Assembly (NCBI RefSeq): GCF_013389455.1
Contig: NZ_CP058278.1
Coordinates: 2,542,001-2,606,000 of the forward strand
Source of the DNA: Flavobacterium inviolabile
Lineage (GTDB): Bacteria; Bacteroidota; Bacteroidia; Flavobacteriales; Flavobacteriaceae
Reading direction: 5' to 3'
DNA: 64,000 nucleotides
Both the position numbers and the translations under genes were made by a program. Within the stretch, counting starts at the first letter, position 1. Each line of letters opens with the position of its first letter. Below are positions 30,767-38,565 of the stretch, one piece after another. The notes under the pieces are model-generated. The model did no database searches. It saw only the letters and a program-made list of their open reading frames with translations, and was not told the DNA's origin.

Positions 30767-31501
30767 TTATTTCTGCACTTTTTTAAGCAGATAAGCCCGG
30801 GTTGTAACCTTCTGATCGCCCTTTATATCCGGAACGGGAGCGGTCACATTATACAGTTCGATAGTATTGTCCGGTCCGTATTTCCAGCCAAACAGGGTTG
30901 TTGTATTGGCATCGGAAAGGTAAATTGCATTGATCTTATCGGTAATCATTTGCATACAGTCACCGGAATAACACAATTCATAGCGGCTGTAACCGGGAAA
31001 GCCGGTAATTTCCTTATCGGTGAAATGTACCTTTTTTGTTTTTAAGGTTTCCGGAAAGATAAATTCATACGTTCCGGCAATCATGGTTTGGGCTAACCGG
31101 CTTTCAAATGAAGCGGCCGATTTTGAGAAAACAGTATTCCCTTTGGTATTTGTATAGGTACTGTCTTTTACAATAAAAGTACTGTCGGAAGTAGCTTCGA
31201 GCTGCATGTCCTGTAAAGTGCCGTCATGCTGATAGGCATTGTGAAGCGTGTACAGACTGCCTTTTTTATGAAACGCTATTTTTCCGGTTTCGAAACCATT
31301 GGAAAATAAAACGCTGTCTTTTAAAAAGGTCATTTCAACCGCATAAAACGGAATATCGGTAAGGAGTGTCTGGTTTGATTTCTCTAAATAAGAAACATTA
31401 ACAAAGGTACCGGACAACGCAATGTCCTGCTTTTTTGTTTCGCAGGATAAAAAGAGCAATCCGGTTACGAGTAATCCTATTTTATTTAGAGAAATCATCA
31501 T
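30767..31501 (-). CDS. Uncharacterised lipoprotein
   Basis: Predicted 244-residue lipoprotein. From the start at 31501 the N-terminus is MMISLNKIGLLVTGLLFLSC, an ideal lipobox with Cys at 20. An ATG at 31519 would add six residues but overlaps the upstream gene. I recognise no family. The mature part is beta-rich with repeated short statements of the kind seen in META or lipocalin-like stress lipoproteins, but this resemblance is weak. It lies downstream of a DUF1569-type gene and a methyltransferase in the same direction with minimal gaps, so all three are probably cotranscribed. Confidence 0.75.
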   Translation of the reverse strand: MMISLNKIGLLVTGLLFLSCETKKQDIALSGTFVNVSYLEKSNQTLLTDIPFYAVEMTFLKDSVLFSNGFETGKIAFHKKGSLYTLHNAYQHDGTLQDMQLEATSDSTFIVKDSTYTNTKGNTVFSKSAASFESRLAQTMIAGTYEFIFPETLKTKKVHFTDKEITGFPGYSRYELCYSGDCMQMITDKINAIYLSDANTTTLFGWKYGPDNTIELYNVTAPVPDIKGDQKVTTRAYLLKKVQK

Positions 31502-31508
31502 TTTTGGA

Positions 31509-31955
31509 TTAAACGCCAAATTGTCTTAAATGGTGATCCAGGTGCTTCCATTGGGAAATATCCCATTCTTCCGGTGTCATCGGGCCAAAAAACGGGTGTT
31601 TCAGGTTTTTGATAACGCTGGGTCCCTGCTGGAAACGGCTAACCCGGTCTATTAATGCTGTTTTTGCTGCATCGAAATCCGGTTCGTGAGTGATAATAAA
31701 TTCTTTGGCTGTCGGGATATTGGGATCAAACGGTTTGTCTTCTACCAATTTCTTTTTGGCTATTCTTCCGAACAACAGCCCGATCAGGTTCTGCTTAAGC
31801 GTTAGTTCTCCAAAAGCCACTTTTATGGGCGCCTGGCAATGTTCCATCATTTGACTTACGGTCATTTTTCCCCAATGAGAAAGAGAATGTGGTGACAATT
31901 GATTGATGCGGTCGATGATGTCCTGATTGGAAGCAGGATTATAAAGGCTCTTCAT
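31509..31955 (-). CDS. DUF1569 (DinB-like) domain protein
   Basis: A 148-residue cytoplasmic protein with no signal peptide. The pattern SHWGKMTVSQMMEHCQAPI near residues 27-45 and WKHLDHHLRQFG at the C-terminus supply His residues spaced as in the DinB/YfiT-like four-helix metalloprotein fold to which DUF1569 belongs. The family is often linked to thiol or stress chemistry but its reaction is not established. It starts four bases after the methyltransferase stop and is followed at once by a lipoprotein gene. Confidence 0.75.
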   Translation of the reverse strand: MKSLYNPASNQDIIDRINQLSPHSLSHWGKMTVSQMMEHCQAPIKVAFGELTLKQNLIGLLFGRIAKKKLVEDKPFDPNIPTAKEFIITHEPDFDAAKTALIDRVSRFQQGPSVIKNLKHPFFGPMTPEEWDISQWKHLDHHLRQFGV

Positions 31956-31959
31956 AGGT

Positions 31960-32760
31960 TTATTTTTTTGTCGCTACTATTGAATATGTCATGGGTAATT
32001 TATTGCCTAAATGTTTGATGCGGAATTTATTCGGGGCAAATGCTTCCACTTCGTTAAAACACGGATAAGGCGAATAATTATACTCTTCAAAGATATTAAT
32101 TTCCAGATTATGTTGTATTAAAGCACTCATAACCTCTGTTAACGGGTGATTCCAGCTCACGGATTCATTTTTAATCGGAGCCTTTTTATCGGCATAGGTA
32201 CCGGTGGCCGATTCGATAATGGTTTCGGTATTGAAATAATCATATTGTATTTCTGTGAAATTGCTGTCAAACATCCATACCACAGGGTGGAACTCCACAA
32301 ATACAAACTTCCCGCCCGGTTTTAGAAAATGGTTGACAACCTTTGCCCATTTGTTCAGGTCCGGTAACCAGCCAATAGTGCCGTAGCTGGTAAAAACAAT
32401 GTCAAACTGCCCGTCCAGATGATTCGGTAAATCATAAACGTCACTACAGATAAAGGTCGCATCGATATTCATTTGCTGTGCATATTCCGTTGCTTTTGCA
32501 ATTGCTTTATCGGATAGGTCAATTCCGGTAACCTTTGCGCCCATGCGGGCTAAAGAAATGGTATCCTGCCCGAAATGACATTGCAGATGCAGGATCTTTT
32601 TGCCGGAAACCGGTCCCAATAACGCCAGTTCGATATCGTTTAACGTGGATTCACCGTTTAAAAAAGCATCCATTTGATAAAAATCGGAAGCGATATGATA
32701 ATCCACTTTATCATTCCAGGTCGCTTTATTAGTTTCAAGGTAATCTTCAGGAATATCCAT
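31960..32760 (-). CDS. Class I SAM-dependent methyltransferase
   Basis: A 266-residue enzyme with a Rossmann methyltransferase core. Motif I is ILHLQCHFGQDTISLARMG (about 55-73), the acidic ribose-binding loop is VTGIDLSDKAI (about 77-87), and motif IV-like FDIVFTSYGTIGWL lies near 128-141. The Cys/His/Phe in motif I in place of the usual DxGxGxG is found in one subgroup of small-molecule methyltransferases. The substrate is unknown. First gene of a probable three-gene operon. Confidence 0.85.
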   Translation of the reverse strand: MDIPEDYLETNKATWNDKVDYHIASDFYQMDAFLNGESTLNDIELALLGPVSGKKILHLQCHFGQDTISLARMGAKVTGIDLSDKAIAKATEYAQQMNIDATFICSDVYDLPNHLDGQFDIVFTSYGTIGWLPDLNKWAKVVNHFLKPGGKFVFVEFHPVVWMFDSNFTEIQYDYFNTETIIESATGTYADKKAPIKNESVSWNHPLTEVMSALIQHNLEINIFEEYNYSPYPCFNEVEAFAPNKFRIKHLGNKLPMTYSIVATKK

Positions 32761-32931
32761 GATTCGGTTTTTAATAGTTGTTTTTTGATTGCTTAAAATT
32801 ACAAATCCGTTTGAATATAGTTGGTTTCATGCTAAAAAACGGTTTTCACAAAGATACAGTTTGTATTAAAATCCGGTGATGCCGGAAGAAATTTTTCCGG
32901 TAATTTAAGATTTAATTAAGAGATATAGAAT

Positions 32932-32939
32932 TAATTTTG
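32932..32939 (+). promoter_or_regulatory. -7 element at the MFS transporter start
   Basis: TAATTTTG matches TAnnTTTG and ends four bases before the ATG at 32944, so the message would be leaderless or nearly so. No clear -33 TTG. Confidence 0.5.
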
Positions 32940-32943
32940 CGGC

Positions 32944-34101
32944 ATGAATTTATCCCGAACAGATGTTGGCTTTATGGCCATCTGTACAGGTTTGATTGTT
33001 GCCAATCTGTACTACTGCCAGCCCCTGATAATTCTTATTGCTAAAGAATTTTCTATACCCGAAGACCAGGCTGGAACCATTACATATCTAACACAGGCCG
33101 GTTATGCAATCGGTATGTTTTTTATGGTTCCGCTGGGCGATAAGCTGGAACGTAAAAAACAAATACAAATCACAACGCTTGCTGCAGTGGCAGCTTTGAT
33201 CATTGCGGCTACCGCCACAAACTTTAAGATGCTTCAGATCGCCAGTTTTTTAATCGGAGCCTCGTCCATCGTACCCCAGTTGATTTTACCGTTATCGGCA
33301 AGCCTGGCTTCGCCGGAACAAAGAGGTAAGGTGATCGGTACGGTCATGAGCGGTTTGTTGGTCGGCATTTTAATTTCACGAACGGTCAGCGGCTTTATCG
33401 GTGCCTGGCTCGGCTGGAGAGGAATGTTCTGGATTGCTGCCGTTTTATGTTTGCTAATCGTGATTGTGATACAAAAGAAATTCCCGGTAAACAGACCGAA
33501 TTTTAAAGGAACTTACGGAGAACTTTTAGGATCTTTATTTTCGCTGATCAAGGAACAGCCTTTATTGCGGGAAGCAACCCTGATCAATGCGTTAAGCTTT
33601 GCCCAGTTTGGCGCTTTCTGGACCACTATGGTTTTGTTGTTATCCGGGGAACCGTTTCATTATAACAGTGCGACGATAGGCCTTTTCGGAATTGTGGGGG
33701 CTTCCGGAGCTTTGGCGGCACCGCTTGTCGGGAAATTAGGCGATAAGGGTAATCCGCGGGTCGTGATTGGTTATGGCTGTTTGCTGCTGCTGATCAGTTT
33801 TATCATATTCTATTTTTCTTCCGGGAGTTTAATCGGGATATTAATCGGAATTGTTTTTATTGATGTAGGTCTGCAATCGGTACATATCTCGAACCAGACC
33901 AGGGTTTATTCGTTGCTTCCGGAAGCCCGGAACAGGATGAATACGGTTTATATGTCGTTCAGTTTCTTAGGAACAGCTTTAGGATCGGCATTTGGTTTGT
34001 GGCTGTGGAATTACGGCAAATGGCATGCTTTCTCAATTGGAGGTGCGATGCTGTCTGTGGCAGCCATCATAATTTATGCACTGACTTACAAACGCAAATA
34101 A
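32944..34101 (+). CDS. MFS transporter
   Basis: A 385-residue polytopic membrane protein with about twelve hydrophobic helices in two halves separated near residues 180-200. The loop 2-3 motif GDKLERKKQ (about 64-72) matches the MFS signature GxLaDrxGrk, and a second copy (GKLGDKGNPRVV) begins the C-terminal half. It opens with MAICTGLIVANLYYCQPLI, which resembles the inner-membrane sugar or drug efflux-like MFS subgroup (YgaY/YnfM-like). The substrate is not readable; efflux is an inference. Divergent from the methyltransferase operon. Confidence 0.88.
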   Translation: MNLSRTDVGFMAICTGLIVANLYYCQPLIILIAKEFSIPEDQAGTITYLTQAGYAIGMFFMVPLGDKLERKKQIQITTLAAVAALIIAATATNFKMLQIASFLIGASSIVPQLILPLSASLASPEQRGKVIGTVMSGLLVGILISRTVSGFIGAWLGWRGMFWIAAVLCLLIVIVIQKKFPVNRPNFKGTYGELLGSLFSLIKEQPLLREATLINALSFAQFGAFWTTMVLLLSGEPFHYNSATIGLFGIVGASGALAAPLVGKLGDKGNPRVVIGYGCLLLLISFIIFYFSSGSLIGILIGIVFIDVGLQSVHISNQTRVYSLLPEARNRMNTVYMSFSFLGTALGSAFGLWLWNYGKWHAFSIGGAMLSVAAIIIYALTYKRK

Positions 34102-34140
34102 AAGCGGGAAGCCTTAAATTATAAATTTATAAAATAACAT

Positions 34141-34148
34141 TATATTTG
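34141..34148 (+). promoter_or_regulatory. -7 element of the peptidyl-prolyl isomerase gene
   Basis: TATATTTG matches TAnnTTTG, about 28 bases before the ATG at 34177. Confidence 0.5.
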
Positions 34149-34176
34149 TTGCTCATTATTTAAAAAAGTATAAAAA

Positions 34177-35109
34177 ATGCAAGACGGAATTTACGCAAAA
34201 TTTAATACTACCAAAGGAGCTATTTTGGTAAAGTTAACGCATGATAAAACCCCTGGAACTGTTGGGAACTTTGTTGGTTTAGCGGAAGGGAATTTAGAAA
34301 ATGATGTAAAACCACAGGGAAAACCATACTATGACGGTTTAAAATTCCATAGAGTTATTGCCGACTTTATGATTCAGGGAGGTTGTCCTCTTGGAAGCGG
34401 TGTTGGCGGACCGGGATACCAGTTTGATGATGAATTTCATCCGGAATTGAAACACGATGTACCGGGAGTTTTATCGATGGCAAATGCAGGACCCGGAACA
34501 AACGGTTCTCAGTTTTTTATCACACACGTTGAAACACCTTGGCTGGATAATAAACACACCGTTTTCGGTCACGTAATCGAAGGACAGGATATTGTTGATG
34601 CTGTTGCTCAGGGTGATCTTATCGATAGCCTGGAAATCATCAGAGTAGGGGAAGAAGCTCAGAAATGGAATGCCATTGAAGCGTTCCGTACTTTTGAAGG
34701 TTCAAGAGAAAAACGTTTAGCAGAGCAAAAACGTCAGGCTGAAGAGGCTTTGGAAAAATTAGCAGCCGGTTTTGAAAAAACAGAAAGCGGACTGCGTTAT
34801 AAAATGATTCAGAAAGGAAGCGGGAAAAAAGCAGAAAAAGGTAAAATCGTTTCTGTACACTATTCCGGTTCATTAGAGAACGGAGCGATCTTCGACAGTT
34901 CATACAAAAGAAAACAGCCTATTGAGTTTCCATTAGGAAGAGGACAGGTTATTGAAGGATGGGATGAAGGTATTGCTTTATTACAGGTAGGCGATAAAGC
35001 CCGTTTTGTAATTCCGTCCTATTTAGGATACGGTTCCCGTGGTGCAGGTGGTGTTATTCCGCCGGATGCTACGTTGATTTTTGATGTAGAATTAATGGAT
35101 GTAAAATAG
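34177..35109 (+). CDS. Cyclophilin-FKBP fusion peptidyl-prolyl isomerase
   Basis: A 310-residue protein that joins two unrelated prolyl isomerase folds. Residues 1-165 are a cyclophilin domain ([32 protein letters not shown]). A charged helical linker follows (about 170-205), then an FKBP domain (about 215-310, [40 protein letters not shown]). No signal peptide, so probably a cytoplasmic folding catalyst. This fusion is known in Bacteroidota and some spirochaetes. Single-gene unit ending in a strong terminator. Confidence 0.95.
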   Translation: MQDGIYAKFNTTKGAILVKLTHDKTPGTVGNFVGLAEGNLENDVKPQGKPYYDGLKFHRVIADFMIQGGCPLGSGVGGPGYQFDDEFHPELKHDVPGVLSMANAGPGTNGSQFFITHVETPWLDNKHTVFGHVIEGQDIVDAVAQGDLIDSLEIIRVGEEAQKWNAIEAFRTFEGSREKRLAEQKRQAEEALEKLAAGFEKTESGLRYKMIQKGSGKKAEKGKIVSVHYSGSLENGAIFDSSYKRKQPIEFPLGRGQVIEGWDEGIALLQVGDKARFVIPSYLGYGSRGAGGVIPPDATLIFDVELMDVK

Positions 35110-35130
35110 TCCTTATTACATTTATAGTAA

Positions 35131-35158
35131 AAACTGCCTTATATGGCAGTTTTTTTTA
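35131..35158 (+). terminator. Terminator after the isomerase gene
   Basis: AAACTGCC-TTATAT-GGCAGTTT followed by T residues. It insulates the downstream peptide cluster from read-through. Confidence 0.88.
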
Positions 35159-35448
35159 TGCCGTTTTTATACATTTTGTGTGTTTTTTAATGCCTGTATT
35201 TTTCATTTTATACTTATTTAACATTTTTTTGCTGTGTATGCATAGTAAAAAAGTGTTAAATTTAACATTTATTTATTAAATTAAAACTTTTGTTAAGAGT
35301 TGTAAAATTCTTTAAACCAGTAACTTGATTTTATTTTTCATATAAAATTATTTTTTTTGCTGAAAAGCGTAAAAAAATAGTATTTTGGAATGTCAATTAT
35401 TTGCAAATAAGATCAGACAATTCAATTAACTTTAAAAATTTAATAATT
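35159..35448 (+). promoter_or_regulatory. AT-rich upstream region of the graspetide cluster with a 14-bp palindrome
   Basis: This 290-base AT-rich gap contains a perfect palindrome TGTTAAATTTAACA at 35254-35267, a candidate operator. A weak promoter match, TTG (35357-35359) and TATTTTG (35381-35387) spaced by 21 bases, would give a leader of about 55-60 bases before the precursor ATG. No gene is seen here. Confidence 0.45.
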
Positions 35449-35727
35449 ATGAAAAACAATAAAGACCTTAAAAAGCCTTTCTTTGCTAATTTCTTAGAGA
35501 ACCAATTGACAAACGAAGAGAAGAATTCTGTTCAAGGTGGAGATATCATAACTTTAAAAGCTACTGATACTTTACAAACATTAAAATACCCATCTGACAA
35601 CGAAGACGGACCTGGACCGGTAACTGTACCAAGATACGATTTATTACAAACTATGAAATATCCATCTGATAACGATGAAACCGGAGGGCCAATCCTTGAG
35701 CCTGGAGGACCGTTTACAGAGTTGTAA
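35449..35727 (+). CDS. Microviridin-type graspetide precursor with two cores
   Basis: A 92-residue ribosomal peptide precursor. The leader contains KKPFFANFLENQ (residues 8-19), matching the PFFARFLE helix that ATP-grasp ligases recognise, and a GG pair at 30-31. Core 1 is T44-L-K-Y-P-S-D50-N-E-D53; core 2 is T68-M-K-Y-P-S-D74-N-D-E77. By analogy with microviridin, ester links would join Thr44-Asp50 and Ser49-Glu52, and an amide Lys46-Asp53 (core 2: Thr68-Asp74, Ser73-Asp76, Lys70-Glu77). The Trp that follows TxKYPSD in classical microviridins is Asn in both. The ATG at 35449 is chosen over an upstream in-frame TTG because it gives the family leader length. Expected product: tricyclic serine-protease inhibitors. 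Confidence 0.93.
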   Translation: MKNNKDLKKPFFANFLENQLTNEEKNSVQGGDIITLKATDTLQTLKYPSDNEDGPGPVTVPRYDLLQTMKYPSDNDETGGPILEPGGPFTEL

Positions 35728-35740
35728 TTATAAGTTTAAT

Positions 35741-35781
35741 AGCAATGGCTTGTTTGACAAGTCATTGCTTTTTCTGTTTTT
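35741..35781 (+). terminator. Hairpin and T-run between precursor and ligase genes
   Basis: AGCAATGGCTTG-TTTGA-CAAGTCATTGCT (one mismatch) followed by a T-rich tract, ending just before the ATG of the first ligase. It would partly terminate transcription, giving more precursor than enzyme message. Confidence 0.75.
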
Positions 35782-35783
35782 AG

Positions 35784-36755
35784 ATGATATTATGTATAAG
35801 CCACAGTAATGATTTTTATACTATTGACATAGTAATTAAGCGATTAAAAGAATTAGGTAAAGAAGTTTTCAGGTTAAATTCTGATGAATTTTCCCATCAG
35901 CTGCAATTTGATTATTCCTGTGATTCACAGGAAGTTTCAGTGAGCATACAGCAGGGAGACCATTCTTTTACAGTAAAAGATATTGAAGCGGTTTATTACA
36001 GGAAGTTATGGAGGATTGCACTTCCCGATGATCTGGATGATTCGTTTAAAAATATTTATTTTCAGGAATATACCACAATGCGTAACCTGTTCTTTGCATC
36101 ACTCAAAGATGTTCCCTGGATGAACCCGATGGAACTCGATCACAGAATAGGAGAGAACAAACTGGAACAATTATCCTTTGCCCGTGAGGCAGGATTAATC
36201 ATTCCGGAAAGTCTTTTTACCAATGACCCGGATAAAGTAAAAGATTTCTTTTATTCGGTTTGTCAGGGGAATATGATAGCCAAATTACATGGCTCGTTAT
36301 CGCGCAGTATGAAAGGAAACACTCCTTTTTTTCCAACAACGCTCATTCAGGAATCCGATCTGGAACGATTAGACACTTTGCCCTATTGTCCGATGATTTT
36401 TCAGCGCAATATTGCGAAGCTGTATGAATTGCGGGTCATTTATATTGACGGTACTTTTTATACCGGAAAAATTAATGCTGAAGCATCGGAAGCCGGTAAA
36501 ACCGATTGGCGCGCGGCCAATGATATCAAGCCGTCCTGGGAGCCTTATGTGCTGCCGGATACCGTTTGTACCGCTCTGGATACGATGATGAAAAACATCG
36601 GTCTGTATTTTGGAGCAATCGATATAATCCGCCGGAAAGATGGCGATTATGTTTTTTTAGAAGTTAACCCACAAGGAGAATGGGGGATGATTCAGCGTGA
36701 TCTGGGATATCCGATCGGAGAAACCATCGCTGAAAAACTCATAGCAAGAATATAG
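35784..36755 (+). CDS. ATP-grasp peptide ligase, MdnB/MvdC (lactam-forming) type
   Basis: A 323-residue ATP-grasp ligase. It opens with ILCISHSNDFYTIDIVIKRL, as the MdnB/MvdC group does, and shares YYRKLWR, MVxKL-like MIAKLHGSLSRSM, YCPMIFQRNIAKLYELRVIY and the C-terminal EVNPQGEWGMIQRDLGYPI (about 298-316), where Glu/Asn bind Mg-ATP. In microviridin systems this enzyme forms the Lys-to-acid omega-amide after the esters are made. The gene follows the precursor after 56 bases, which contain the hairpin. The functional call is by remembered family resemblance, so the division of labour between the two ligases should be treated as likely, not proven. Confidence 0.9.
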   Translation: MILCISHSNDFYTIDIVIKRLKELGKEVFRLNSDEFSHQLQFDYSCDSQEVSVSIQQGDHSFTVKDIEAVYYRKLWRIALPDDLDDSFKNIYFQEYTTMRNLFFASLKDVPWMNPMELDHRIGENKLEQLSFAREAGLIIPESLFTNDPDKVKDFFYSVCQGNMIAKLHGSLSRSMKGNTPFFPTTLIQESDLERLDTLPYCPMIFQRNIAKLYELRVIYIDGTFYTGKINAEASEAGKTDWRAANDIKPSWEPYVLPDTVCTALDTMMKNIGLYFGAIDIIRRKDGDYVFLEVNPQGEWGMIQRDLGYPIGETIAEKLIARI

Positions 36756-36848
36756 TTTATAGAATTGCTTTTTTAAATCAGGAAATTATTAATAACTGTT
36801 ATATAGTGAACCTTATTGGCAAACGAGGCATAACATAAAAAAATATTT

Positions 36849-37868
36849 ATGGAAAAAGTATTGATTATTACGCATACTCTGGATAATGAATGTATTGATA
36901 TTGTTTCAAGAAAAATTAGAGAACACGGCGGTGAGCCGATTCGTTTTAATGTAGACGAATATCCTCTGAAATACGGTTTGAGCACCTGCTATGAAAACGG
37001 CGAGTGGAAAACATATCTTGATTATGAAGGAGAACGGGTATCCATTCATGATATTGCATCGTTATGGTACCGACGCAGCCATAATTTGGGTGGCCGTTTG
37101 GATACTGTTCTGGAAAGAGAATATCTGGGCAGTGTTTATGGCGAAATCCGCGCTACTTTTTTCGGAATGCTGGAAAGCATGAACTGTTTCCAGTTAGGGA
37201 AATACAGCAAATACAGACGTCTGGACAGTAAGGAAGAGCAAATGAAAATCGCAGCCTATCTGGGGATGAAAGTTCCGGAAAGCTGTATTACCAATAGCCC
37301 GGAAGAAGCAAAACGTTTTGTAAAAGACCATCCGGGAGGCGTTATCACAAAAATGCAGAGTTCTTTTGCCATTGAAAGAAACGGTGTTGAAAATGTTGTT
37401 TTTACCAACTTAATAAAAGAAGAAGACCTGGATAATATCGAGACGCTGCAATATTGCCCGATGCAGTTTCAGGAAAAATTAGATAAGAAAGTAGAATTGC
37501 GTATCACGATAGTTGGTGAGGAAATTTATGCTTTTGAAATCGATTCTCAAAAAATGGATAATGCCAAACTGGACTGGAGAAGGGAAGGTATTGAATTGCT
37601 GGAAGACTGGAAACCGTATGAATTACCGGCCGATCTGAGAGTGAAATTATTACAGATGATGGACATGTATGATGTGAATTATGGCGCCATTGATATTATT
37701 GTAACTCCGGATGATGAATATTATTTCCTGGAAATAAACTCGGCAGGAGAATTTTTCTGGTTAGACCGATTGTTGCCGGACAACCAGATTTCAGACCAGA
37801 TCGCGAAAGTGCTTTTAGGCAAAGCCAAACGCAGATACACACCGGTTTTTGAAGAAAGTTTAGCTTAA
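36849..37868 (+). CDS. ATP-grasp peptide ligase, MdnC/MvdD (lactone-forming) type
   Basis: A 339-residue ATP-grasp ligase similar to its neighbour. It resembles the MdnC/MvdD group more closely: VLIITHTLDNECIDIVSRKI at the start, SLWYRRSHNLGG (about 75-86), VITKMQSSFAIERNG (about 165-179), YCPMQFQEKLDKKVELRITI (about 205-224) and EINSAGEFFWLDRLLP (about 300-315). In microviridin pathways this enzyme reads the PFFxxFLE leader helix and makes the two omega-ester rings first. The 93-base gap after the first ligase holds no clear promoter, so I infer a single operon. The unit ends with a strong terminator. Confidence 0.9.
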   Translation: MEKVLIITHTLDNECIDIVSRKIREHGGEPIRFNVDEYPLKYGLSTCYENGEWKTYLDYEGERVSIHDIASLWYRRSHNLGGRLDTVLEREYLGSVYGEIRATFFGMLESMNCFQLGKYSKYRRLDSKEEQMKIAAYLGMKVPESCITNSPEEAKRFVKDHPGGVITKMQSSFAIERNGVENVVFTNLIKEEDLDNIETLQYCPMQFQEKLDKKVELRITIVGEEIYAFEIDSQKMDNAKLDWRREGIELLEDWKPYELPADLRVKLLQMMDMYDVNYGAIDIIVTPDDEYYFLEINSAGEFFWLDRLLPDNQISDQIAKVLLGKAKRRYTPVFEESLA

Positions 37869-37895
37869 TTACAGCTCTCATACAGATAAAAAGAA

Positions 37896-37921
37896 AAGCC
37901 CTCAAAATGAGGGCTTTTTTT
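37896..37921 (+). terminator. Terminator of the graspetide cluster
   Basis: AAGCCCTCA-AAA-TGAGGGCTT hairpin followed by T residues, 28 bases after the second ligase stop. Confidence 0.9.
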
Positions 37922-37922
37922 A

Positions 37923-37951
37923 TTGAATTATCATTTGCTTTCGTATTTTTA
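37923..37951 (+). promoter_or_regulatory. Promoter of the secreted protein gene at 37964
   Basis: TTG (37923-37925), 18 bases, TATTTTTA (37944-37951), one mismatch to TAnnTTTG, 12 bases before the ATG. Confidence 0.5.
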
Positions 37952-37963
37952 CGCCCATAATTT

Positions 37964-38518
37964 ATGAACATGCGTTATTTAAGTTTTCTTCTTCTGTTTA
38001 CCTTTTTTACGGCGAAAGCCCAATTGCCTGCCCAGCATTGCGGATATGATTTTACGTCTTACCTGGTGCTGAATGTGCATGAAAACGGGAAAAAAGAAAA
38101 CATTAAAAATTTAAAGATCACTATTGCTGACGAATCCGGAAAGGAAATCATCAATGTCAACAATATCTATAGCTGGACAAACAGCAACAAGCCATTGGTT
38201 TTTTCATCCAACTATAAAATTGACGAAAACGGCAACCGGGTAACCGAAGAAGTAAAGGATCAGAAAACAAGATGGTTTTTTCCCTTTGCAAAAGACAATT
38301 ACCTGTTGTCTGTAGCGAACACGTTTCCGGCGGATAATTTTTTTATTAAAGTAGAGGATACAGACGGGGAAGCTAACGGCGGACGTTTTAAAACACAGTC
38401 TTTGCAGCTAAACAGCTTCAATATGTATGTTTTATGTTCGGCACAAAACGAACGTCAGGCGCAGCAATTCGGACCCAGAACGAACCGGCCGGTGGAAATT
38501 ATTTTAGAACGGGAGTAG
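37964..38518 (+). CDS. Uncharacterised secreted protein
   Basis: A 184-residue protein with a classical signal peptide (cleavage near TAKA-QLP, residue 19). The mature part is probably beta-sandwich, with a single early Cys (QHCGYDF) and one near LCSAQNE. I do not recognise the family. It has its own promoter and lies after the terminator of the graspetide unit, so although it is adjacent it is probably not part of that cluster. A protease or target of the peptide was considered, but no catalytic motif is visible. Confidence 0.75.
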   Translation: MNMRYLSFLLLFTFFTAKAQLPAQHCGYDFTSYLVLNVHENGKKENIKNLKITIADESGKEIINVNNIYSWTNSNKPLVFSSNYKIDENGNRVTEEVKDQKTRWFFPFAKDNYLLSVANTFPADNFFIKVEDTDGEANGGRFKTQSLQLNSFNMYVLCSAQNERQAQQFGPRTNRPVEIILERE

Positions 38519-38525
38519 CATAAAA

Positions 38526-38554
38526 AAAACACCGTTCCCAAAAGAAGGTGTTTT
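38526..38554 (-). terminator. Bidirectional terminator between convergent genes
   Basis: AAAACACC (38526-38533) pairs with GGTGTTTT (38547-38554); the minus strand continues into a T-run. It serves the Gre-like gene and probably also the secreted protein gene. Confidence 0.8.
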
Positions 38555-38565
38555 GTAAAGAAGCA

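Noticed and set aside
35535..35545. GG pair in the graspetide precursor considered as an unrelated bacteriocin leader
   Set aside because: The PFFxxFLE helix, TxKYPSD cores and adjacent ATP-grasp ligases fix it as a graspetide; the GG is at most its processing site.
37964..38518. Secreted protein considered as a fourth gene of the graspetide cluster
   Set aside because: A strong terminator and its own promoter separate it from the cluster, and it has no protease, transporter or ligase motif.
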